A stretch of DNA of 7,008 nt, taken from contig JABDII010000485.1 of NCBI GenBank assembly GCA_013003805.1, forward strand, positions 1-7,008, read 5' to 3'. Origin of the DNA: Gemmatimonadales bacterium. Its GTDB lineage: Bacteria; Gemmatimonadota; Gemmatimonadetes; Gemmatimonadales; GWC2-71-9. The translations under genes and the position numbers were made by a program. The notes beneath the pieces are model-generated. The model did no database searches and was not told where the DNA came from. It saw nothing but the letters and a program-made list of their open reading frames with translations. The stretch's first letter is position 1. Each line of letters begins with the position of its first letter. This document shows positions 6,081 to 7,008 of this stretch, piece after piece.

Positions 6081-6407
6081 ATGTCTTCTGACAAGCCAAG
6101 TAAGAACGAGGATGAGTACTTCGCCCGCAAAGACCTGGAACTGCTCAAGTCCCGCCGCCAGAAGCGGCAGGAAGATGCACTCGAGGCGGAGCGGCGAAGC
6201 CATTACATGAAGTGCCCCAAGGACGGGCATGACATCACGACCGAATCCTTTCACGACGTCCAGATCGAGCGGTGCCCGCACTGCAACGGAATCTGGCTCG
6301 ACGCCGGCGAGCTGGAGGACTTGATGGCCAAGGAAGACACCGGACTCATCGGGCGGGTGTTCCGTGATATTTCCATCAGCCTGAAGGGCTCGAAAGGCTC
6401 GGAATGA
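6081..6407 (+). CDS. Small zf-TFIIB zinc-ribbon-like protein
   Basis: The 108-residue cytosolic protein has a highly charged N-terminal half (residues 5-40, with EDEYFARKDLELLKSRRQKR), likely helical. A zinc-ribbon region of the zf-TFIIB type follows: KCPKDGHDI at 44-52 and ERCPHCNGIWLDAGELEDL at 63-81. The second half is a textbook match (C65, C68, GIWLDAGE). In the first half the usual CPxC becomes C45-P-K-D48, so only three of the four expected cysteines are present. H41, H50 or H58 might complete the site. The C-terminal RVFRDISISLKGSKGSE is basic and short. The molecular role of this family is not established; nucleic-acid or protein binding is only a guess. The ATG at 6081 follows a 30-base gap with just a weak GGAA (6071-6074) upstream. 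The gene sits between the secreted-protein gene and purL. Confidence 0.85.
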   Translation: MSSDKPSKNEDEYFARKDLELLKSRRQKRQEDALEAERRSHYMKCPKDGHDITTESFHDVQIERCPHCNGIWLDAGELEDLMAKEDTGLIGRVFRDISISLKGSKGSE

Positions 6408-6417
6408 CTTCGCGAGA

Positions 6418-6430
6418 CTGTCCCCGACAG
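6418..6430 (+). repeat. Short hairpin just before the purL start
   Basis: CTGTC, CCC and GACAG form a perfect five-pair stem with a three-base loop in the only gap between the zinc-ribbon gene and purL. Its 3' arm runs into the AGG that is the best available ribosome binding site for the purL GTG at 6439, so folding could limit purL initiation. It is too short to be convincing alone and has no U-run, so it is not a terminator. Confidence 0.3.
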
Positions 6431-6438
6431 GCGTGGGC

Positions 6439-7008
6439 GTGACACCACCCGCGCTGGCTCTCGCAGCCACTCCGCTCTCCGGCGAGCCGGCTGTCGGGCC
6501 GGATCTCATCCGGGAGCACAATCTCACCGATCTCGAATACGAGCGGATTGTGGCGATGCTCGGCCGCGATCCCACGATGACCGAACTCGGGATCTTCTCC
6601 GCACTCTGGTCCGAGCATTGCTCCTACAAGCACTCCAAGACCGCGCTCAAGACCCTGCCGACATCGGGATCACGGGTGCTCCAAGGCCCGGGTGAGAACG
6701 CTGGGGTGCTCGCCTTGCCGGACGGGTGGGCGGTGGCGTTCAAGATTGAATCCCACAACCACCCTTCCGCTGTGGAGCCCTACCAGGGGGCCGCCACGGG
6801 CGTTGGCGGCATCCTGCGTGACGTATTCACCATGGGTGCGCGACCCATAGCGGTCCTGAATAGTCTGCGATTTGGTCCACTCGAGGACCCTCGTAATCGC
6901 TATCTCTTCGCCGGGGTGGTCCGCGGGGTCGGGGACTACGGCAATTGTGTCGGCATCCCCACCCTCGGAGGGGAGGTCGCCTTCGACGCAACGTACATGG
7001 GCAACCCC
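6439..7008 (+). CDS. purL: FGAM synthase subunit PurL, 5' part (3' end outside window)
   Basis: PurL is the ATP-dependent synthetase subunit that converts FGAR plus ammonia to FGAM, working with PurS and PurQ. The frame is open to the end of the window (190 residues from the GTG at 6439), and no stop is reached. Family motifs are clear: MTELGIFSALWSEHCSYKHSK with H60 in SEHC, IESHNHPSAVEPYQGAATG with H106 and H108, then GGILRDVFTMGARPI and GNCVGIPTLGGEV. It is the small PurL form, consistent with separate PurS and PurQ. The start is uncertain. No ATG precedes the conserved region, an in-frame TGA lies at 6382-6384, and GTG codons stand at 6433 and 6439. The second is preferred because AGG (6429-6431) is 7 bases upstream. 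The Ala/Pro-rich first 20 residues are probably variable. Confidence 0.95.
   Translation, partial: MTPPALALAATPLSGEPAVGPDLIREHNLTDLEYERIVAMLGRDPTMTELGIFSALWSEHCSYKHSKTALKTLPTSGSRVLQGPGENAGVLALPDGWAVAFKIESHNHPSAVEPYQGAATGVGGILRDVFTMGARPIAVLNSLRFGPLEDPRNRYLFAGVVRGVGDYGNCVGIPTLGGEVAFDATYMGNP

Noticed and set aside
6385..6404. Short direct repeat GGCTCG-AAA-GGCTCGG at the end of the zinc-ribbon gene
   Set aside because: It encodes the low-complexity KGSKGSE tail, and the repeat follows from the repeated amino acids.
6962..6972. CCCTC/GAGGG inverted repeat in purL
   Set aside because: The loop would be one base, or the stem only four pairs. It is common in high-GC coding DNA and has no U-run.
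1..7008. Search for mobile elements, CRISPR arrays, tRNA or rRNA genes, riboswitches and defence or toxin-antitoxin modules
   Set aside because: No repeat arrays, transposase or integrase motifs, cloverleaf-like segments or long non-coding stretches were seen. No riboswitch could lie before purB, since that junction is coding.

Overview
The window is a dense, high-GC, single-strand gene run from a bacterium. All ten genes read on the + strand and there is almost no non-coding DNA. The eukaryote-like PurB and PurC, the split PurS/PurQ/PurL enzyme, the archaeal-type-related Psd, and a small zf-TFIIB protein with an acidic, charged N-terminus together suggest Gemmatimonadota or a related environmental phylum. 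That placement is inference from recalled protein character; no marker gene for taxonomy is present.

Layout: the 3' part of an HtrA/DegP-family serine protease with two PDZ-like domains (1-951); purB (948-2387); purC (2384-3307); psd (3304-3927); pssA (3918-4775); purS (4772-5023); purQ (5020-5706); a small secreted protein of unknown function (5703-6050); a small zf-TFIIB zinc-ribbon protein (6081-6407); and the 5' part of purL, starting at a GTG near 6439 and running off the window. Every junction from the protease to the secreted protein is a stop/start overlap: six of 4 bp and one of 10 bp. This is the pattern of one translationally coupled operon. The first gaps, of about 30 bp each, flank the zinc-ribbon gene.

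Two pathways are interleaved. PurS, PurQ and PurL form the formylglycinamidine ribonucleotide (FGAM) synthase complex. PurC and PurB act later in de novo IMP synthesis, and PurB also makes AMP from adenylosuccinate. Between purC and purS lies the psd-pssA pair. PssA makes phosphatidylserine from CDP-diacylglycerol and serine, and Psd decarboxylates it to phosphatidylethanolamine. The linkage suggests co-expression of nucleotide and membrane-lipid synthesis during growth, but the sequence shows only the gene order.

I found no CRISPR array, insertion sequence, tRNA or rRNA, toxin-antitoxin pair or defence system, and no clear promoter or terminator. This is mainly a housekeeping region. The points worth a second look are the mixed operon, the eukaryote-like PurB/PurC, the two uncharacterised small proteins between purQ and purL, and a perfect 9-bp hairpin with a GCGA tetraloop shortly before the pssA start.
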